A DNA stretch of 59,949 nt, from assembly GCA_900772415.1 (NCBI GenBank), contig CAAHEC010000012.1, positions 1 through 59,949 of the forward strand, written 5' to 3'. This stretch comes from Bacilli bacterium. GTDB lineage: Bacteria; Bacillota_I; Bacilli_A; RF39; UBA660. The position numbers and the translations under genes were made by a program. Below are positions 57,940 to 59,949 of this stretch, piece by piece (position 1 is the stretch's first letter; each line of letters starts with the position of its first letter). The notes under the pieces are model-generated. The model saw only the letters and a list, made by a program, of their open reading frames with translations, ran no database searches and was not told the origin of the DNA.

Positions 57940-58491
57940 TTATTTTAATAATAACTTAAGAGCTTCTTTAACTTGCTTTTCCAAAGAAAGAGAGGCATCT
58001 AATTTAGGTAATACCTTATTAATATCATTAGTTTTATATCCAAGAGACTTAAGAGTTTCGGAAAGTTCTTCAAAATTATTTGCACTAACATTTTTGTCAT
58101 CACTCGCAAGCTTACCTTTCAAATCAAGAATTATTTGCCTTGCAACCTTATCTCCTATCTTAGGAAACTTCTTTAAGTAATTTATATCACCATCATCTAT
58201 CGCCTTTAAAACAGAATTTTTATTTCCACTAAGCATAGGAAGAGCCATTTTACACCCTAAGCCCTTAACACTTATTAATCTTAAAAATAAGTTTTTTTCA
58301 TCCTTAGTTTTAAATCCATATAAAGTATCTTCATCTTCTTTTATTTGTTCATGCAAATAAATGATGATTTCATCATTTATTTTATATGAATACGGATTTG
58401 AAACATATATTAAATAACCGATATTATTATTTTCTAGTACAATATAATTTGCTTCAATATCAGTTATTATTCCCTTCATATAAGAATACAA
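57940..58491 (-). CDS. ruvA: Holliday junction binding protein RuvA
   Basis: A tetrameric protein that holds the four-way junction and loads RuvB. The 183-residue product has the OB domain (1-62, with YMKGIITDIEANYIVLENNN and YLHEQIKEDEDTLYGFKTKD), the two helix-hairpin-helix motifs (LISVKGLGCKMALPML and LKKFPKIGDKVARQIILDLK), and the C-terminal RuvB-contact helix bundle (SLGYKTNDINKVLPKL). The start is TTG 58491 after GAAGGTG, which gives the expected MYSYMKG; an ATG lies four codons later. Its promoter carries an inverted repeat. Confidence 0.96.
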   Translation of the reverse strand: MYSYMKGIITDIEANYIVLENNNIGYLIYVSNPYSYKINDEIIIYLHEQIKEDEDTLYGFKTKDEKNLFLRLISVKGLGCKMALPMLSGNKNSVLKAIDDGDINYLKKFPKIGDKVARQIILDLKGKLASDDKNVSANNFEELSETLKSLGYKTNDINKVLPKLDASLSLEKQVKEALKLLLK

Positions 58492-58522
58492 AATAACACC
58501 TTCTTTATATTAATATATATAA

Positions 58523-58551
58523 ATATTACCATACATTCGTTTGTATGTAAA
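58523..58551 (-). promoter_or_regulatory. ruvAB promoter with an inverted repeat in the spacer
   Basis: On the - strand TTTACA (58546-58551), a 17-base spacer and TAATAT (58523-58528). The inverted repeat CATACA-N6-TGTATG fills 58530-58547, i.e. the whole spacer. A repressor there would block polymerase. It does not match the Bacillus LexA box (CGAAC-N4-GTTCG), though the left centre contains CGAA. Confidence 0.6.
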
Positions 58552-58570
58552 TAAAAATTTAGTTTTTAAT

Positions 58571-58597
58571 AAAAAATACATGCATATTACATGTATT
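58571..58597 (-). terminator. Terminator of the kinase-fold gene
   Basis: On the - strand AATACATG and CATGTATT form an eight-bp stem with a seven-base loop followed by TTTTTATT. The stop codon of the gene lies in the loop. Confidence 0.8.
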
Positions 58598-59333
58598 TTC
58601 TAAAAGATAGGCTTGGTGACTCATAATTGATTTCTTTTAAATGCAAAATAATATCTTCCAGATAATAAGAGGAATCTAACTTATTATTTTTATCTAAATA
58701 TTTTAAAATATTGTTAAGAGAGTAATCATCTAATCGTAAACCAAGTAAAGATAATTTTAAAGATTTTATAGGTTTGAAAGACCCAGTAGACAAATAATTT
58801 AAATATATTTTTAAAAGAGCTTTTTTTCCTTCAAGTTGAGCTTTATTTTTTAATTCACTAATAGGCATGTCATAATTTAATAAGGCTTTTACATTATCTT
58901 CAATAATATCATCAACTATACATAAATCATAGTCAATAAATTTTATATCAAAGTTTTCATTCAACATAATATTACTTGAATGTAAATCACAAAAATAGAC
59001 ATCTTTAAGTTGCATATCTTTTAAAATCTCTATATGCTTTAAATATAAATCTAATATGTCTTTAGTTCTTAGCTTTTTTGTAAAATTTTCATCTGTAAAG
59101 GATTTATAATCATCATAATAAGGTAAAAGAATTTTAGAATTAGCAGTTGGAAACTCTTTTTTTTCATCACTTGTTAATTGAGATATATCAACGGGTAAAT
59201 TAGCATAACTCATATCTTTTTTCATCAAATGTTCCCAAGCCGCCAAACCTTTAGATGAATATTTTAACAGTAATTTATCATTATATTTAAAAATATTATT
59301 ATACACATTTCCATTAATAGCTAAATTCTTCAT
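58587..59333 (-). CDS. Kinase-fold protein (aminoglycoside phosphotransferase/APH-like)
   Basis: A 248-residue cytoplasmic protein with a short eukaryotic-like kinase fold. The catalytic loop is VYFCDLHSSNIMLNENFDIK (about residues 118-137) with the Asp-x-His...Asn pattern, and the metal motif is FIDYDLCIVDD just after it. The N-terminal lobe is reduced: KYNDKLLLKYSS may give the ATP-binding Lys, and no Gly-rich loop is evident. The likely substrate is a small molecule or lipid-linked sugar, but this is not readable. GAGGTGG precedes ATG 59333. It is a single gene with its own terminator. Confidence 0.75.
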   Translation of the reverse strand: MKNLAINGNVYNNIFKYNDKLLLKYSSKGLAAWEHLMKKDMSYANLPVDISQLTSDEKKEFPTANSKILLPYYDDYKSFTDENFTKKLRTKDILDLYLKHIEILKDMQLKDVYFCDLHSSNIMLNENFDIKFIDYDLCIVDDIIEDNVKALLNYDMPISELKNKAQLEGKKALLKIYLNYLSTGSFKPIKSLKLSLLGLRLDDYSLNNILKYLDKNNKLDSSYYLEDIILHLKEINYESPSLSFRKYM

Positions 59334-59379
59334 AATTCCACCTCTTTAACAAGCTATTATACAAAAATTATTAAAAAAG

Positions 59380-59556
59380 TCAAATTTGAATTATTTTAAA
59401 AACCATATTTATATCATTGGAATCTCTTAAATTAGAAGTAGTGTCGTTAGTTTGATCAATATATTTTTTAATTTTGTCGATATTATCATTTGAAATAGTG
59501 AAATTATTTTTATTTGTTTTAATTATAATTTTATCCGACTTCCTATACTTAAACAA
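59380..59556 (-). pseudogene. Short ORF, possibly a gene fragment
   Basis: A 58-codon frame on the - strand that ends 47 bases upstream of the kinase gene. It begins right after the terminator of the small RNA and has only a TTG (59556) or an ATT after AGGAAG as possible starts; neither is convincing. The peptide (for example IIIKTNKNNFTISNDNIDKI) has normal protein composition and looks like the end of a larger protein. It may be a truncated gene, or a short gene in an attenuated leader. Confidence 0.3.
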
Positions 59557-59708
59557 TTAAAAAGTACCAACTTCTAATTAGAAATTGGTACTTCTATATC
59601 TAAGTCCTAAACTATACAGGTCTGGACAGATTACTTACTGGTGCCACAAAGGTTGTAGTACAACAACTTTTAAAGTAAATAATTATAGGCAGTAATAAAT
59701 TACTAACT
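59556..59708 (-). ncRNA. Probable small structured RNA of unknown class
   Basis: On the - strand an extended -10 (TGCTATACT, TATACT at 59715-59720) is followed by about 150 bases and a very strong terminator at 59557-59593 (AAGTACCAA with TTGGTACTT, continued by an inner TTCTAATTAGAA). Inside are three more helices: AGTAAT/ATTACT near the 5' end, AAAGTTGT-type with ACAACCTTT, and GTCC/GGAC. It contains GTGGCACC, reminiscent of a T-box, but the antiterminator cannot form. No SRP, tmRNA or RNase P signature was found on either strand. No ORF of note lies within. Confidence 0.5.
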
Positions 59709-59778
59709 GATATAAGTATAGCATGATAATTATTTTAATGGAAGTGAATCTCAAAATATTTATTAAAAATTAAATATA

Positions 59779-59787
59779 TGATAAAAT
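59779..59787 (+). promoter_or_regulatory. Extended -10 upstream of the lipoprotein gene
   Basis: TGATAAAAT (TAAAAT at 59782-59787 with upstream TG) lies 45 bases before the ATG at 59833. The -35 region (about TTTATT at 59759-59764) is poor, as is usual with extended -10 promoters. Confidence 0.5.
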
Positions 59788-59832
59788 AGATTTGACAGAC
59801 AAATAGTAATTTGTTGAAATGGAGGAATGATT

Positions 59833-59949
59833 ATGAAAAAGGCAATTTTAACTATTTTATTATGTGGGGTTATTGTATTGGGGATGACAGGTTGTGGAAA
59901 GTCAAAAAATGAATTTGATATAGGGAATAAGTCTGATGTTAAGGTTTCA
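59833..59949 (+). CDS. N-terminal part of a lipoprotein, cut by the window end
   Basis: Thirty-nine residues are visible. The start MKKAILTILLCGVIVLGMTG is a lipoprotein signal peptide, with the lipobox M-T-G-C and the modified Cys at residue 21. After it come KSKNEFDIG and the start of a soluble domain outside the membrane. TGGAGGAATG places the ribosome site well. The remaining protein is outside the window, so the family is not known. Confidence 0.75.
   Translation, partial: MKKAILTILLCGVIVLGMTGCGKSKNEFDIGNKSDVKVS

Noticed and set aside
59556..59720. T-box or SRP RNA at the right end
   Set aside because: GTGGCACC hints at a T-box, but no antiterminator flanks pair and no synthetase or amino acid gene follows. 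The GGAAGCAGC-type SRP signature is missing on both strands.
1..59949. CRISPR array, tRNA, rRNA or insertion sequence
   Set aside because: No regularly spaced direct repeats, no tRNA-like cloverleaf ending in a GGTTC-type T loop, and no transposase-like ORF was seen while reading. The only tandem repeat found is the 37-bp pair at 26784.
1..59949. Mycoplasma-type code with UGA as tryptophan
   Set aside because: TGA works as a stop at several clear gene ends (for example WbsX at 10298 and the acetyltransferase at 14350), and tryptophan is encoded by TGG.

Overview
The window looks like one continuous stretch of chromosome from a low-GC (roughly 27-28% by eye), walled Bacillota of the Bacilli type. 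It resembles uncultured gut lineages near Erysipelotrichales or RF39, but rank cannot be fixed from sequence alone. UGA is used as a normal stop, so this is not the Mycoplasma code. Shine-Dalgarno sites are strong and rho-independent terminators are abundant. Several starts are TTG (LCP protein, rel, lysS, ruvA, a TIGR04086 membrane protein). Wall and envelope genes (two LCP ligases, a sortase, SecDF, LemA) and three sporulation-family genes (spoIVB, spoIIM, spoVB) argue for a Firmicute with a Gram-positive envelope.

Layout. Bases 1-26150 run mostly on the + strand and 26800-59300 mostly on the - strand, so the two arms converge. At the switch (26314-26341) lies a sequence that matches the Gram-positive dif site, with the terminus recombinase XerD encoded 4 kb away. 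I read this as the replication terminus. From the left: nusB; then an 18-kb Wzy-type polysaccharide locus (about 1.7-18.3 kb) sitting between nusB and xseA-xseB, genes that are commonly close neighbours. The locus holds a Wzz/Wze/Wzb control module, an initiating sugar-phosphate transferase, two glycosyltransferases, a WbsX protein, a Wzy polymerase, a pyruvyl transferase, a nitroreductase, an acetyltransferase, a Wzx flippase, WecB, and LCP ligases at both ends. Then come dinD, xseAB, a sugar nucleotidyltransferase, spoIVB, spoIIM, a class B sortase and an HTH regulator.

Right of dif are a HAD phosphatase-like gene with a duplicated tail, a ZIP transporter, a phosphohexomutase, xerD, rarA, a cadherin-like surface protein, tcdA, 6S RNA, aspS/hisS under an unusually short T-box leader, a DUF2207/LemA pair, an AI-2E-type permease, dtd, a Rel (p)ppGpp enzyme lacking the hydrolase Glu-Asp pair, secDF, spoVB, psd/pssA, lysS, tgt-queA-ruvB-ruvA, and a kinase-fold protein. 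The last 600 bases hold a probable small RNA of unknown identity, an ORF fragment and the start of a lipoprotein gene.

How the parts work together. The polysaccharide locus encodes a nearly complete assembly line: priming on undecaprenyl phosphate, extension, decoration with pyruvate and acetate, flipping, polymerisation, length control, and attachment to peptidoglycan. Sugar precursors may come from the nearby mutase and nucleotidyltransferase (inference). The right arm is mostly housekeeping: translation (hisS, aspS, lysS, dtd, tgt, queA, tcdA), recombination and repair (ruvAB, rarA, xerD), membrane lipids (pssA, psd) and secretion (secDF). No CRISPR array, tRNA, rRNA, insertion sequence or prophage was seen.
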